Shown in pieces: positions 29,901 to 38,668 of a stretch of 64,000 nt of DNA. The notes under the pieces are model-generated. The model was not told where the DNA came from. It was given only the letters and a program-made list of their open reading frames with translations, and did not search any database. The stretch's first letter is position 1. Every line of letters begins with the position of its first letter. The position numbers and the translations under genes are program-made. Source of the stretch: an uncultured Bacteroidota bacterium (GTDB lineage Bacteria; Bacteroidota; Bacteroidia; UKL13-3); NCBI GenBank assembly GCA_903910445.1, contig CAIVZR010000056.1, forward strand, positions 1 to 64,000, given 5' to 3'.

Positions 29901-30327
29901 TGGTTTAAAACTCACCACTACCAGCACAGGAAATTACCAATGGTTCAGAAATGATACAGCCATTTCAGGAGCTACGATTAATAACTATGATATTACTCAA
30001 AAGGGAACATATAAATTACGAATTACCGATGTGAATGGCTGTTCAGCAATTTCAAATAGTATCATCATAAGTAATGTTGGTATTCGATCGGGCAGCATCG
30101 ATTTTCCTTTCTCCGTATATCCAAATCCTGCCGATAATATTATTATCATCGAAGGAATTAGTGTTGATGAAACAGAGGTTTCGTTTATGATTATCAATGC
30201 CCTTGGCGAAATTGTTAAGGTTGGAAATATCACCAAACAAAAAACCGAAATCGAAATTAGTGATTTAGCCAAAGGAGTATATCTCGTGAGAATTGGCGAC
30301 CGAATAGAGAAGTTTGTTAAAGAATAA
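23983..30327 (+). CDS. Giant T9SS-secreted protein: BNR/sortilin-like propeller, ten 80-aa Ig-like modules, sorting domain
   Basis: A cell-surface or secreted protein of about 2114 residues. The start at 23983 (ATGATGAAAAAATTT) is preferred over upstream 23902 because it gives a proper signal peptide (MMKKFLPFVLLLSFFILLAL). After a low-complexity acidic linker, residues about 125-800 form VPS10/BNR-like propeller repeats (GGLWKTTD, GVWRTTNGGTTWSQL, LKTTNGGTSWSQI). A PKD-like domain follows (NFSASLLQPCINQTVTLSDAS), then a jelly-roll-like region, then ten Ig-like modules of exactly 80 residues (27472-29871) and one shorter module. The C-terminus (FSVYPNPADNIIIIEG ... KGVYLVRIGDRIEKFVK) is a type A T9SS sorting domain. 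Likely an adhesin or large surface glycan/protein binder; there is no catalytic motif. Confidence 0.88.
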   Translation: MMKKFLPFVLLLSFFILLALTRPFSNSSNEPLKTAENATEKNPITKPSNINNEVKQKSIATSTIAEDGFSKEHELEMEEAETDGPMEAIEQDFNRTMNPTLGRPTRENLVGILQQMSANSVLNSPGSSTTPWIERGPNNVGGRTRAIMVDPNDATKKTIWSAGVDGGLWKTTDITATSPNWAPINDTFANLAITCMAYDSLNSDTMYFGTGEGWYNSDAVRGSGVWRTTNGGTTWSQLGSTTGSSFNYINRIAVHPTNHKVYIATKNGIYISSNAGGTFTNIGYTGKNVSDIEIAYSGRVHIGIGDYTITREYHYTDNDGTTWDPTATNFNTIVTGGRRVELAIAPSNNATLYALVGTTGAIQGIFKSTNSGITWAATAATAWFDQNCASSSSDFTRTQSWYDLAIAVNPTDENHVMIGGVDILKTTNGGTSWSQITSWWGGCSRQYVHADQHVIYYEPGSSTVAYFGNDGGIWRTATATATTPTIAAKGNNYNVTQFYSCAIHPTSGSNIYLAGAQDNGTQRFTTAGMNATTDVTGGDGALCFIDQASPAYQIASYVYNNFYLSTNSGASFTGTLINDNVTGRFINPAGYDNNLHILYTARSTSTIYRVKTVTGTPSTATSVTITGMAAMASFFKVSPYTTASSTVFIGNEAGKVYKVTNADNTPTITDISGTSLPAGTISGIDIGANENELAVTFFNYGVTSVWYTSNGGTSWVSKEGNLPDMPVRWVLFNPNNRDEVLLATELGVWATTNFSATTPSWITSNAGLANVRVDMLQYRSSDKMVFAATHGRGLYSNVGFSPAPIPNFSASLLQPCINQTVTLSDASALNPTSWSWSITPSSYSFVGGTTANSQNPLVQFTAPGTSYSITLAATNSFGSNNITKSNYITTIPAITSNTISGTQAVCLGIAPTLFSGSQPAGGASAVNSGTKVNEEFSGTLTPSGWNLVLNQNTLLIADTLNSYIRGGTKGDIMANNFNVSATSRAQMNTKTFTAIVSPEQLNFDVAHATYTGYSDSLIILTSSGATFTRLAAWGSAQTVDTINGITTAAAQTSVFVPTATQWCKKSVTLPAGTTQVRFEFYSGFGNELYIDRVLIDSFALPITYQWIKSTTSATTGFSAAAGSSTSKDYSSAALSNNTWFRRIVNSGSCTTDTSSAIAITVNSLPTANITAGGATTFCQGGNVTLNANTGSGLNYQWRLNNANISGATAASYVASASGVYKVVVTNSNGCIDSSNTITVVVNALPSATITPASAITFCQGGSVVLNANTGGGLTYQWRKDGANISGATSASYTASTSGAYKVIVTNANACYDSSSVVNVVVNSLPSATATAASATTFCQGGSVIINANTGSGLTYQWRKDGANISGATASSYTATSSGSYKVVVTNSSSCTDSSSAISVTVNVLPSATITPASAITFCQGGSVVLNANTGGGLTYQWRKDGANISGATSASYTASTSGAYKVIVTNANACYDSSSVVNVVVNSLPSATATAASATTFCQGGSVVINANTGGGLTYQWRKNGANISAANSPSYTATTSGSYKVVVTNSNSCSDSSSAIVVTVNTLPTATATAASTTTFCQGGSVVLNANSGSGLTYQWRKDGVNISSATNISFTANTSGNYKVIVSNSNGCIDSSNAITVTANALPTATITPAGATTFCQGNSVLINANTGSGLNYQWRKDGTNISAATSFNYSASAAGVYKVIITNSNGCIDSSNAVTVIVNSLPSASITPGGATTFCQGGSVTLSANSGSGLNYQWRKDGIDISGATGISFNASVSGNYKVVVTNTNGCIDSSSALTVVVNARLGATITANGSLSFCQGGSVMLNANTGSGLSYQWKKNGLNISGASSASYAVNSAGNYTVVVNNASNCSDSSTAVTVVVNPLPNATITPTGDTIFCIGGSVILNANAGTNLSYQWKLNGNNISGANAINYTANSAGSYQVVVTNANACKDSSRVITVTVNPLPIAPIITLNGLKLTTTSTGNYQWFRNDTAISGATINNYDITQKGTYKLRITDVNGCSAISNSIIISNVGIRSGSIDFPFSVYPNPADNIIIIEGISVDETEVSFMIINALGEIVKVGNITKQKTEIEISDLAKGVYLVRIGDRIEKFVKE
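27472..29871 (+). repeat. Ten tandem 240-bp coding repeats
   Basis: Ten consecutive in-frame units of exactly 240 bp, each encoding an 80-residue Ig-like module of the pattern LP-A-I/A-x-FCQGGSV-LNANTGSGL-YQWRKDG-NISGA ... YKVVVTN---C-DSS-AVTVVVN. Length is conserved without a single indel. Modules 2 and 4 are almost identical in DNA: 27712-27985 versus 28192-28465 differ at three positions, all synonymous. This points to recent unequal crossing over or gene conversion of a two-module (480-bp) block. Confidence 0.95.
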
Positions 30328-30344
30328 CTACAAATTTTCACCGC

Positions 30345-30386
30345 ATAAAAAAACGCTGTCGGTAGTTTCCGGCAGCGTTTTTTTTA
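30345..30386. terminator. Bidirectional terminator between convergent T9SS genes
   Basis: AAACGCTGTCGG (30351-30362) pairs with CCGGCAGCGTTT (30369-30380), with an A-run on the left and a T-run on the right, so it can work for both flanking convergent genes. Confidence 0.85.
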
Positions 30387-30401
30387 TTAAATTGTAGGAT
30401 A

Positions 30402-32411
30402 TTATTCTTTAATCAATTTCACTTGCAATACCGTTCCATTATGATTTATTACGCCAAGATAATATCCTGGAGTCCATGTTTCTGCTGGCACTAAAATATT
30501 TTCCTGCCCCTTGATTTTTTCAGTTTGTATACATTGACCCTGCATATTGTAAATCATCATTACTTCTGCATTTCTAAATGATTCAGGTAATGCAATGGTG
30601 AAATCTTTATTTGAAGGATTTGGGTACACATTACTTGTTTCTGGTCCTCCTAATGAAGTAATACCAGTAACCATATTGCCAGTTAAGAATCCATTTTGAA
30701 TGGCTTTATTAAAAGCTACGGTGGATCCATTATCTATTTTACCACTGGGGTCAATTAACAATCCTACAATATGCAAACGAGAAATATTCCAGGTAGGGTC
30801 AATCACCACTTGGAAGTTATGTGTAAATGAATCACCTGGATTAATTGAGGCGGCAAAGGCATTACTCAAGCCCGCAAAATTTGGAGAGATAATTCGCCCC
30901 ACATGATCGTATACCATTTTACTTGCAGGAACAGGATTCGACAACAATTCAAATCCACCCATCACGCCCGAACCACCACCAGCATAGGCATTCGACTGAC
31001 TATATTTTGAAGAAGTACCGGTAACACTATCTTCTACTAAGACAAAAGCAATTCGATAATTACCAGTCACTGCGGTTTTGAATTTTGTAGTCAAACTTAC
31101 ATCCAATACTCGGGTAGTTGCATTGTATTTTGCACCACCGCGAATCACACCTTTGGGTGCTACCATGATACGAGTCAAGAAATCACCTTCCATTGCTGAA
31201 GGATCTTTTGAAGTTCCTCTATCAACCAACATACTAGGATAACCACTTATTTTAGGTCCAATACCTTTATCGTATGGAGAGAATGTCATGGGGTCGTTAT
31301 TATGAACTGCAATACCAATAATTAAGTTGGTATATTTATCATCCATCTTCTTCAACCAAACTGCACCTCTAGGGCACCATTGACACCAGGTTCCTGTAGC
31401 TTCTTCGGCAACCACAAATTTATCAGCAGCAGGCACGGGAGCACTGACGTTTAATACTTTTAAATTATCTGCCGTATTATCATCAGCAATACCATTCACC
31501 AGTTTCACTTCTGCACTTACAGTACTTGCTCCTGCTAATAAAGTAATATTATTATCAAGGGTAATTGTAGTAGTGGCCAAACTCGCTAAAGTAAGCCCGC
31601 TTACATTTTTAGTTTGCTTTACGTTATTATAAGTGAATTCAACACTTGCAGAAGTAATCACTTGTGTTCCGATATTACGTATTTCTACTGTTGGCGTTAC
31701 AATTTGTCCGGCCAAGGATCCTAATACATTATTAATTGCCGATACTGTACCATTCAAATTGGGTTTGATATAGGCTGCATAAGTATAAGATACATCGTCG
31801 ATATAATAAGAGCTGTTGGTTGTTGGATAAATATCCATAGAGGCTATTTGACGATAAGCATTTTGGAAGATTCCTTTAGAAACACCATCAATTAAAAAAT
31901 TCCAGGTATTGGTATTGAGGTTGATTTGCAATTCTACCTTCATCCAAGTATTTTGGGTATACGACCCTTTCAATAATTCGCCCGATAAGGTATTTACTAA
32001 ATTGAATTGTCCTAATGAATCGAAATTCACATCGACACTCCAGCCTTTACCTAGTGTAGTTTGCTCCTGCAAATTGAAATAACCTTTCTTTTGATTATCA
32101 ACAAACATGTTCATGCTCAAATTCAAAGTGCCGGTATTATACTGCCCTCCAAAAGGAAGAACAATATCGCTTGGACCGCCACTTGTAGAAGTGAAGTAGA
32201 GTGAATTACTCCCGCTTTTAGCCTTCATGCTGCTAATCTTCACATCATCGGAACCTCCGGGGCTATTGCTCCATGTTTTCCATGTGGTATTTGACAGTCC
32301 AAGATAATTTCCAGAAGTATAGGAATCGAAATTATCGGTAAATGTTTGCGCCACTGCTTTTGTTGAAAAGGCAGACATCGCAATAAAGAGAAATGCGTAA
32401 AACTTATTCAT
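30402..32411 (-). CDS. T9SS-secreted protein with LamG-like and Omp28-like thioredoxin-fold domains
   Basis: A 669-residue secreted protein. A signal peptide (1-21, ending AVAQ) is followed by a concanavalin/LamG-like domain (about 23-210), a CARDB-like beta domain (about 215-325), an Omp28-related domain with FVVAEEATGTWCQWCPRGAVWL (about 333-354, a thioredoxin-like CxxC), and a type A T9SS sorting domain (NVYPNPSNKDFTIALP ... YYLGVINHNGTVLQVKLIK). The CxxC suggests a surface thiol-redox or metal-related role, but Omp28 family function is not established. It has its own promoter (TATATTTG with a spaced TTTG) and lies 119 bp downstream of a metal-binding beta-barrel gene. Confidence 0.87.
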   Translation of the reverse strand: MNKFYAFLFIAMSAFSTKAVAQTFTDNFDSYTSGNYLGLSNTTWKTWSNSPGGSDDVKISSMKAKSGSNSLYFTSTSGGPSDIVLPFGGQYNTGTLNLSMNMFVDNQKKGYFNLQEQTTLGKGWSVDVNFDSLGQFNLVNTLSGELLKGSYTQNTWMKVELQINLNTNTWNFLIDGVSKGIFQNAYRQIASMDIYPTTNSSYYIDDVSYTYAAYIKPNLNGTVSAINNVLGSLAGQIVTPTVEIRNIGTQVITSASVEFTYNNVKQTKNVSGLTLASLATTTITLDNNITLLAGASTVSAEVKLVNGIADDNTADNLKVLNVSAPVPAADKFVVAEEATGTWCQWCPRGAVWLKKMDDKYTNLIIGIAVHNNDPMTFSPYDKGIGPKISGYPSMLVDRGTSKDPSAMEGDFLTRIMVAPKGVIRGGAKYNATTRVLDVSLTTKFKTAVTGNYRIAFVLVEDSVTGTSSKYSQSNAYAGGGSGVMGGFELLSNPVPASKMVYDHVGRIISPNFAGLSNAFAASINPGDSFTHNFQVVIDPTWNISRLHIVGLLIDPSGKIDNGSTVAFNKAIQNGFLTGNMVTGITSLGGPETSNVYPNPSNKDFTIALPESFRNAEVMMIYNMQGQCIQTEKIKGQENILVPAETWTPGYYLGVINHNGTVLQVKLIKE

Positions 32412-32433
32412 GTAATGATTTGATTAAAAAAAT

Positions 32434-32463
32434 CAAATATAGAAATAGTTTATACAAAACAAA
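32434..32463 (-). promoter_or_regulatory. Two-part Bacteroidota promoter (TTTG - 18 nt - TATATTTG)
   Basis: On the minus strand a -33 TTTG (32460-32463) and a -7 TATATTTG (32434-32441) are 18 nt apart, the best complete promoter in the window. An inverted repeat ATTTGATT (32418-32425) / AATCAAAT (32431-32438) overlaps the -7 and start region and might be an operator. The ATG is at 32411. Confidence 0.6.
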
Positions 32464-32530
32464 GGTAGTCCAGAAACATTCTCAAGATAATGAAAGGAAG
32501 TGCTAAAAAGTTACTTATGAAAGGCAATAC

Positions 32531-33655
32531 CTATTTGGCTTGTATCAAATCCATTTTACAATCCGGACAACTGCCTGGTTTATCACTAATGACTTTAGGG
32601 TGCATCGGACAATAGTATTTTCCTGTGCCTTTTAATTTCTTTGCTACATCTTCTCTCGCATAAAAACGAAATGACACTCCAAAAGTAGTGAGGTGCTGAG
32701 AACCAATCTGTGTTTTAATTACATACTGATAAACAGGAATATCAGTCATAGCATAAAACGAGAATTTGCCTCGTGAATAGTTCACCATGGGGGTGATAAA
32801 AACTTTTCGGTAGCCTGTTGCTTCTGGGTCATAATTTGGGTAATGATATAATAAAATATCATGATTCAATTGCATTTTGGCGACTTGCTCATAGCGCATT
32901 TGTAAGGTTACCCCATAATGATCGAGAAACGATTTGGTGGCGAATAATGAAACACTTCCATAATTCCCAAGCTTCTCTCCTATCGGATTCCATCCTTTTT
33001 TAATATAAAGCGCATTGGCAAACACCTTGAAATTTTGTTTCACCCAACCATGAAATAAAAACAAATGAAAAATAATATCCTGTGCTCCTGATGAAAGCTG
33101 CACCGATTGCGGCTTGGTGACGTAGTAGGTGGCACCCGAAAATGGTTCAATATTTTTTGAAGAATCGTTATAGCTTCCTAATGGAATTTTAAATCCCAAT
33201 CCAAGGGTAATCTCTTTTTTAGTCTTACCATTATACTTATTAAGAATATCGTAACGCGGAAAAAAAATCAAATCGCCTACACCCCCAGATTGATAAGTGG
33301 TCGCTGGATTTTGACGCAACCCTACTTCCTTCTTCTGAAAATAGTACCCGCTTTCAATCGACATCGTGAGATTTTTTGATACTCCATAGGCTAATCGGAA
33401 ATATTCGTAATGACTCGTATAGCTATCAAAATATTTTGCTGTATCGCGTTTTGACCCAGTATAGAAATTATTTGTGTTGATTAATTGAATGTTCGTATTG
33501 AGTTCAATTTGATTTTCATCGAGTACACCTTGAGAAGATCCTCCTGCGATGGGGCAACCACTTCCTCCAGCACAACATTGAGCGCTTGAATTAATTGAAT
33601 TAAAAGCAAAGAAACTAAACAGCAAAAGAGAAAGAATATACCTACCAAAACTCAT
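32531..33655 (-). CDS. Outer-membrane beta-barrel-like protein with C-terminal heavy-metal-binding domain
   Basis: A 374-residue protein with a signal peptide (ending NSSAQ) and a Cys-rich mature N-terminus (CCAGGSGCPIAGG). Alternating aromatic/polar strands follow (YFRLAYGVSKNLTMSIESGYYFQ, FYAMTDIPVYQYVI), typical of an outer-membrane barrel. The C-terminal 30 residues form the HMBD motif YYCPMHP...PGSCPDCKMDL found in copper/heavy-metal efflux proteins. It is probably in the outer membrane and binds a soft metal such as Cu. It is 27 bp downstream of the thioredoxin-fold T9SS gene, so the two are probably co-transcribed. Confidence 0.8.
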   Translation of the reverse strand: MSFGRYILSLLLFSFFAFNSINSSAQCCAGGSGCPIAGGSSQGVLDENQIELNTNIQLINTNNFYTGSKRDTAKYFDSYTSHYEYFRLAYGVSKNLTMSIESGYYFQKKEVGLRQNPATTYQSGGVGDLIFFPRYDILNKYNGKTKKEITLGLGFKIPLGSYNDSSKNIEPFSGATYYVTKPQSVQLSSGAQDIIFHLFLFHGWVKQNFKVFANALYIKKGWNPIGEKLGNYGSVSLFATKSFLDHYGVTLQMRYEQVAKMQLNHDILLYHYPNYDPEATGYRKVFITPMVNYSRGKFSFYAMTDIPVYQYVIKTQIGSQHLTTFGVSFRFYAREDVAKKLKGTGKYYCPMHPKVISDKPGSCPDCKMDLIQAK

Positions 33656-33682
33656 AACAACCTCATTAAAGAATAGAAAATC

Positions 33683-34459
33683 TTATTGTGTGATAACCAC
33701 ATTCATATACTGAAATTTACTTCCACTTTGTATACGAAGTAAATAGGTGCCCGCTGCAAGCCCGGTATATTCGAGAGGCAAATTATTTTCACCAGCTTCC
33801 TTGACTCCTTTGAATACGGCTTTGGCAAGCTTGCCGTCCATACCGTATAAGTCAATTACTATATCCGACTTTTCTGTTAATGTGAATTTAAGTTGTGCCC
33901 CATTGAAAGCTGGATTAGGTGAAACACTTGCTGCTTGTATTGGGCTAGTTCCTTGTTCAATTCCTGTTGCAGCCATGGCTTGATTCAAGGCTGTTTGCAT
34001 TGCATTTGCATCCACGGTATTGGCTGCATTATAAAAAACTGTATGACTGGCACCGCCACCCAAGATTACCACTTTTGGCATTCCAACACTTCCATAAGCG
34101 GTCATCTTCACTTTCGAATCGGAGAATGTAATGGCATTGGTTATATTATTCGAACTCTTCCAGCTATTTAATGAAGTACAATTGGTTCCACCATCATCAT
34201 CAAACATATAAAAACTTACCAAGTTAGGATGGGCCGTTTTGGTGCTTTCCATCAAGGCGTTGGCAGTTAACGATGGGCCAAGGCATGAACCACAAGGCAT
34301 TACCCACACAATGATAATCACCTTTCCAGAGTTGAGTTCATTAAACAAATGATGGGATACCCCATTACAATCGGTGGACGTGAAATCGGTAGCTGTTTGC
34401 GCTTGTACATTAAACATTGTAATCAATGCAAAACTGATACTGAGTAGTAATTTTCTCAT
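33683..34459 (-). CDS. T9SS-secreted thioredoxin-fold protein
   Basis: A 258-residue protein. After a signal peptide (1-20, ending VQAQ), residues about 22-165 have a redoxin/thioredoxin-like fold with CGSC in VWVMPCGSCLGPSL (about 53-66) and a later MPKVVILGG strand carrying the cis-Pro position. Residues about 175-258 are a type A T9SS sorting domain (SVSPNPAFNGAQLKFTL ... AAGTYLLRIQSG). It is probably displayed on the cell surface or secreted, with a possible disulfide or peroxide-linked role. It is the first gene of a two-gene unit with the metal-binding barrel. Confidence 0.85.
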   Translation of the reverse strand: MRKLLLSISFALITMFNVQAQTATDFTSTDCNGVSHHLFNELNSGKVIIIVWVMPCGSCLGPSLTANALMESTKTAHPNLVSFYMFDDDGGTNCTSLNSWKSSNNITNAITFSDSKVKMTAYGSVGMPKVVILGGGASHTVFYNAANTVDANAMQTALNQAMAATGIEQGTSPIQAASVSPNPAFNGAQLKFTLTEKSDIVIDLYGMDGKLAKAVFKGVKEAGENNLPLEYTGLAAGTYLLRIQSGSKFQYMNVVITQ

Positions 34460-34479
34460 ATTAAACTAGGTTGAATATT

Positions 34480-34487
34480 CAAAATTA
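34480..34487 (-). promoter_or_regulatory. Bacteroidota -7 element (TAATTTTG)
   Basis: Exact TAnnTTTG on the minus strand, 20 nt before the start of the thioredoxin-fold T9SS gene at 34459. It lies in the divergent gap shared with the AlkB-like gene. Confidence 0.5.
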
Positions 34488-34571
34488 AACCTTTTATCCC
34501 GTTTTTGCACTATGAGATAAGTCAATCCTCAAATTTCTCAGAAATGGCGCTACAAAATCGTCATATATTAT

Positions 34572-34579
34572 TATGTTTG
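34572..34579 (+). promoter_or_regulatory. Bacteroidota -7 element (TATGTTTG) that decides the AlkB-like start
   Basis: Exact TAnnTTTG whose ATG (34573) is the first ATG of the longest frame. If this is the -7 element, the real start must be downstream, at 34591, leaving a leader of only a few bases. Confidence 0.5.
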
Positions 34580-34590
34580 TATCATTCAAT

Positions 34591-35568
34591 ATGAAATACC
34601 TAGGAAGTTTAATTACTGGAATTCTCGCCATTTATGGAAATCTGCATGGAGGTCACTTCGTTTGGATGAATACCGCAGCGATGTTGGTTTTATTTGTTGC
34701 TCTCGATTGGTTGCTTCCAACTGTGGTAGAAACCGAGAGAAAAGAGAATTCAGTTTTACCTACCCTTATTCTTTTATTGCACGTTGTATCACACACCATT
34801 GCGATTGCCATATTAATAATTGGTGCTAGCAATCATTTCTTGAGTGGCTATGTGCTTGTAGGTGCCATCATTTCTACTGGATTGAACGCGGGTATATCAG
34901 GAATTATCTCAGCGCATGAGCTCATACACAGAAAGCAAAGCAGGATGCAGGCTTTAGGAGTTTGGAATTTACTCCTAGTGCATTATTCTCACTTTTTTAT
35001 TGAACATATTAAAAACCATCATAAGCATGTTGGGACCATGCGCGATCCGGCCACTGCTCGTAAGAATGAATCCCTCTATGCTTTTTTTGTGCGTACCATT
35101 CCGGCCCAATTTATCTCGGCATTCACCATAGGAAATGCACAAAAGAAATGGCATCAAAATATTGTCCTTCGGTTGCTTGTTGCTCAGTTGAGTCTCGATA
35201 TTGCCATAGTATATTTCTTCGGAAATACAGCGCTCATTGCATTTGTAGCACAATCGCTCATTGCAATTTTACTTCTCGAGTATGTTAATTATATCGAACA
35301 TTATGGGCTCGTTAGAGTGGAAGGATCAAAATATACTGCACAACATGCCTGGCAGAGCGATGCCATCACCTCTCGAATTACCTTATTGGAACTTTCCAGG
35401 CATAGCGACCATCATTTAAAGGCTTCGAAACCATATCATGAATTGGTATCACACCCCGGCAGCCCTACCTTGCCTGGTGGCTATTTCGGCATGTTTTATT
35501 GTTGCTTGATTCCTGCCTTGTGGTTTCGAATGGTAAACCCATTGCTTAGTGAAACGGATAAAACTTAA
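34591..35568 (+). CDS. Alkane 1-monooxygenase-like membrane di-iron hydroxylase
   Basis: A 325-residue integral membrane protein of the fatty acid desaturase/AlkB superfamily. Histidine motifs are HELIHRKQ (about 110), EHIKNHHKHVGT (about 136), NYIEHYGLVR (about 231) and SRHSDHHLKASKPYHEL (about 265). Several hydrophobic helices flank them. These residues bind the di-iron centre that hydroxylates terminal CH3 groups of alkanes or related lipids in the inner membrane. No rubredoxin or rubredoxin reductase gene is adjacent. The start was moved from 34573 because that ATG overlaps a -7 promoter element. Confidence 0.88.
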   Translation: MKYLGSLITGILAIYGNLHGGHFVWMNTAAMLVLFVALDWLLPTVVETERKENSVLPTLILLLHVVSHTIAIAILIIGASNHFLSGYVLVGAIISTGLNAGISGIISAHELIHRKQSRMQALGVWNLLLVHYSHFFIEHIKNHHKHVGTMRDPATARKNESLYAFFVRTIPAQFISAFTIGNAQKKWHQNIVLRLLVAQLSLDIAIVYFFGNTALIAFVAQSLIAILLLEYVNYIEHYGLVRVEGSKYTAQHAWQSDAITSRITLLELSRHSDHHLKASKPYHELVSHPGSPTLPGGYFGMFYCCLIPALWFRMVNPLLSETDKT

Positions 35569-35637
35569 GCACAATATGGCCATAAAAGTGGTGAACAACT
35601 GCCCTGAGCCCAGCCTTCGATTCCCCATTATTTTATT

Positions 35638-35645
35638 TACTTTTG
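35638..35645 (+). promoter_or_regulatory. Bacteroidota -7 element (TACTTTTG) of gcvP
   Basis: Exact TAnnTTTG, 52 nt before the gcvP ATG. No -33 TTTG at normal distance. Confidence 0.5.
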
Positions 35646-35697
35646 CGCCGCTTTTAAAAGCATTTCGCTATTTCATTTTTATTATCTGTACCTCCCC

Positions 35698-38604
35698 ATG
35701 AAATTAAACGTCCATTATTCTAAAAAATTCAGCGACCGTCATACTGGCGCTACTTCCGAAGAAACACAAGCGATGCTGAAGCAGATTGGTGCTCCGAGTG
35801 TTGATGCGTTAATCGACGAAACAATTCCTTCAAGCATTCGCCTAAAAGAGCCCTTGAATATTAAGCCTGCCCAAACTGAAGAACAGTTTTTGGCAAATTT
35901 GAAAAAGATTGCTTCAAAAAATAAAATCTTCAAACAATATCTTGGTCAAGGATACTATAACACTTTTACTCCTGGTGTGATTCTGCGTAATATCACCGAA
36001 AACCCAGGATGGTACACACAATATACCCCTTACCAAGCAGAAATTGCCCAAGGCCGTTTAGAGGCACTGCTCAATTTCCAAACCATGATAATTGAACTCA
36101 CAGGTTTGGAAATCGCCAATGCATCTTTATTGGATGAAGCTACTGCCGCTGCCGAAGCAATGCACATGATGCAGGATATGAAATCGAAGACACAAGGTGA
36201 TAAATTATTCATCGATGCCAATACTTTCATTCAAACAATCGATGTTTTAAAAACGCGTTGTGAAGCCTTAGGAATTGAAGTAGTCATTGCCGATTATCGT
36301 ACTACTACCCTCGATTCGTCGTTCTTTGGGGCTTATTTACAATACCCTAATAATGAAGGCACCATTGAAGACTATCGCATATTCATCAACCATACACATG
36401 AAGTCGGAGCCAAAGTTTGTGTAGGTGCCGATTTATTAGCCCTAACAATCCTTACGCCTCCGGGAGAATTTGGCGCAGATATTTGTATTGGATCATCACA
36501 ACGTTTTGGAGTTCCATTAGGTTACGGTGGCCCTCACGCTGGATTTATGGCTACCAAGGATGAGTTTAAACGCTCGATGCCCGGTCGTATTATTGGTGTT
36601 AGTAAAGATGCTCAGGGTAATCGTGCTTTACGTATGGCGTTGCAAACTCGCGAACAACATATTCGTCGCGATAAAGCCACAAGTAATATTTGTACGGCTC
36701 AGGTTTTACTAAGTATCATGGCATCAATGTATGCTGTATATCATGGACCTGAAGGATTGAAGAAAATTGCACTTCGTACACATAGCTTGACCCGCCTATT
36801 TGCAGAAGCAATAACCGCTGTTGGTTACAAAGTAGAAAACGAAACCTATTTCGATACACTTAGAATTAAAACACGCTATACCTTCGAAACCATTCGCGAG
36901 ATGTCGGAGAAAGCCAATATCAACTTACGTTATTTTGAAGATTATCATACTGGTGTTTCTTTCGATGAAACAACCACCTTCGAAGATGTGAAAGAACTCT
37001 TAGCGATTTTCTGTAAGGCCAATAAATCAACACCTGTTAACTTAGATGCATTGGCCAATACCCTTGAGCTTAATTGGGCTAAGCAGCATGTTCGTACTTC
37101 TACTTATATGCAATATGATGTGTTTAACAACTATCATACTGAGCATGAAATGTTGCGTTATATCAAACGCTTGGAAGCGAAAGATTTGAGTATGGCCCAT
37201 AGCATGATATCGTTAGGAAGTTGTACAATGAAACTCAATGCAACTACCGAAATGATTCCTATCACCTGGCCTGAGTTCAACCAATTGCATCCGTTCATTC
37301 CTGCAATTCAAGCCGTTGGATATCACGAAATTTTCGAAGAGCTAGAGCGCGATTTAGCTGCTATCACTGGATTTCAAGGCACTTCGTTACAACCCAATGC
37401 GGGAGCTCAAGGAGAGTATGCAGGTTTACTTGTTGTCAGAGAATACCTAAAAAGCATCGGACAAGGACATCGTACTGTGGCTTTAATTCCTAGCTCTGCC
37501 CATGGAACCAATCCTGCAAGTGCTGTAATGGCGGGCATGACTGTAGTGGTAACCAAGTGCGATGAAAATGGAAATGTGGATGTTGCCGACCTCAAAGCAA
37601 AAGCTGAATTACATAAAGACAATTTGGCTTGTTTGATGGTAACCTACCCATCGACCCATGGAATTTTTGAAACTGAAATTAAAGAAATTACTGCCCTCAT
37701 ACATCAATATGGTGGTCAAGTATATATGGATGGTGCCAATATGAATGCTCAAGTTGGCCTTACCTCTCCGGCTTCAATTGGAGCCGATGTTAACCATATT
37801 AACTTACATAAAACCTTCTGTATCCCGCACGGAGGTGGTGGTCCGGGCATGGGCCCAATTTGTGTGGCCAAGCATTTGGTGCCATTCTTACCAAGTCACA
37901 GTGTGATAAAAACAGGTGGTAGTAAAGGAATTCATGCAGTAAGTGCCGCTCCTTGGGGAAGTGCAAGCATCCTTTTAATTAGCTATGCTTATATTAAAAT
38001 GATGGGGCCTGATGGGTTGACCGAAGCAACCAAGTATGCTATTTTGAAAGCAAATTATATTGCTTCTCGATTGAAGGGAAGTTATAAAATTTTATATACC
38101 GGGCATCAAGGCCGTTGCGCGCATGAAATGATTTTGGATACTCGTACATTCAAACATGCAAGTGGAATTGAAGTAGAAGATTTGGCAAAACGATTGATGG
38201 ATTATGGATTCCATGCACCAACCGTTTCATTTCCTGTAGCTGGTACATTAATGATAGAACCTACCGAAAGTGAAAGCTTGGCGGAGTTAGATCGTTTCTG
38301 CGATGCGATGATTGCCATCCGTAAAGAAGTGGAAGATGTAGAAAGTGGCAAAGCAGATAAGACGGATAATGTATTGAAGAATGCACCACATACTGCAGCC
38401 ATGATTACTGCGAATGAGTGGTCACATGCCTATACTAGAGAAGAAGCAGCCTTCCCTATTTCATTTGTTGCTGATCGAAAATTTTGGCCAAGTGTAGCAC
38501 GTATCAATAATACTTATGGCGATCGCTATTTGGTATGCAGCTGTGCTCCTATCGCATCTTATGCCGAAGCCGATGAGGCGAAGGTAACTGGGAGCCAAGG
38601 TTAA
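35698..38604 (+). CDS. gcvP: Glycine dehydrogenase (decarboxylating), P-protein, single-chain type
   Basis: A 968-residue P-protein of the glycine cleavage system. It decarboxylates glycine with PLP and passes the aminomethyl group to the lipoyl arm of GcvH. Both halves (homologous to the alpha and beta chains of split types) are fused. The N-terminus has [12 protein letters not shown], and [16 protein letters not shown] occurs near 105. The PLP lysine is Lys705 in [20 protein letters not shown]. Full length with no defects. gcvT and gcvH are not in the window. It ends at a shared terminator facing a response regulator gene. Confidence 0.97.
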   Translation: MKLNVHYSKKFSDRHTGATSEETQAMLKQIGAPSVDALIDETIPSSIRLKEPLNIKPAQTEEQFLANLKKIASKNKIFKQYLGQGYYNTFTPGVILRNITENPGWYTQYTPYQAEIAQGRLEALLNFQTMIIELTGLEIANASLLDEATAAAEAMHMMQDMKSKTQGDKLFIDANTFIQTIDVLKTRCEALGIEVVIADYRTTTLDSSFFGAYLQYPNNEGTIEDYRIFINHTHEVGAKVCVGADLLALTILTPPGEFGADICIGSSQRFGVPLGYGGPHAGFMATKDEFKRSMPGRIIGVSKDAQGNRALRMALQTREQHIRRDKATSNICTAQVLLSIMASMYAVYHGPEGLKKIALRTHSLTRLFAEAITAVGYKVENETYFDTLRIKTRYTFETIREMSEKANINLRYFEDYHTGVSFDETTTFEDVKELLAIFCKANKSTPVNLDALANTLELNWAKQHVRTSTYMQYDVFNNYHTEHEMLRYIKRLEAKDLSMAHSMISLGSCTMKLNATTEMIPITWPEFNQLHPFIPAIQAVGYHEIFEELERDLAAITGFQGTSLQPNAGAQGEYAGLLVVREYLKSIGQGHRTVALIPSSAHGTNPASAVMAGMTVVVTKCDENGNVDVADLKAKAELHKDNLACLMVTYPSTHGIFETEIKEITALIHQYGGQVYMDGANMNAQVGLTSPASIGADVNHINLHKTFCIPHGGGGPGMGPICVAKHLVPFLPSHSVIKTGGSKGIHAVSAAPWGSASILLISYAYIKMMGPDGLTEATKYAILKANYIASRLKGSYKILYTGHQGRCAHEMILDTRTFKHASGIEVEDLAKRLMDYGFHAPTVSFPVAGTLMIEPTESESLAELDRFCDAMIAIRKEVEDVESGKADKTDNVLKNAPHTAAMITANEWSHAYTREEAAFPISFVADRKFWPSVARINNTYGDRYLVCSCAPIASYAEADEAKVTGSQG

Positions 38605-38620
38605 TAAATCCCGACCTAAC

Positions 38621-38656
38621 AAAAAAGCCATTACAAATATGTAATGGCTTTTTTTA
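38621..38656. terminator. Bidirectional terminator between gcvP and a response regulator
   Basis: AAAAAAGCCATTACA (38621-38635) pairs with TGTAATGGCTTTTTTT (38640-38655). Flanking A- and T-runs make it usable in both directions. Confidence 0.85.
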
Positions 38657-38668
38657 TTTCTGAAGAAA

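Noticed and set aside
34573-34590. First in-frame ATG of the AlkB-like gene
   Set aside because: It overlaps an exact -7 promoter element, and the next ATG at 34591 gives a normal N-terminus.
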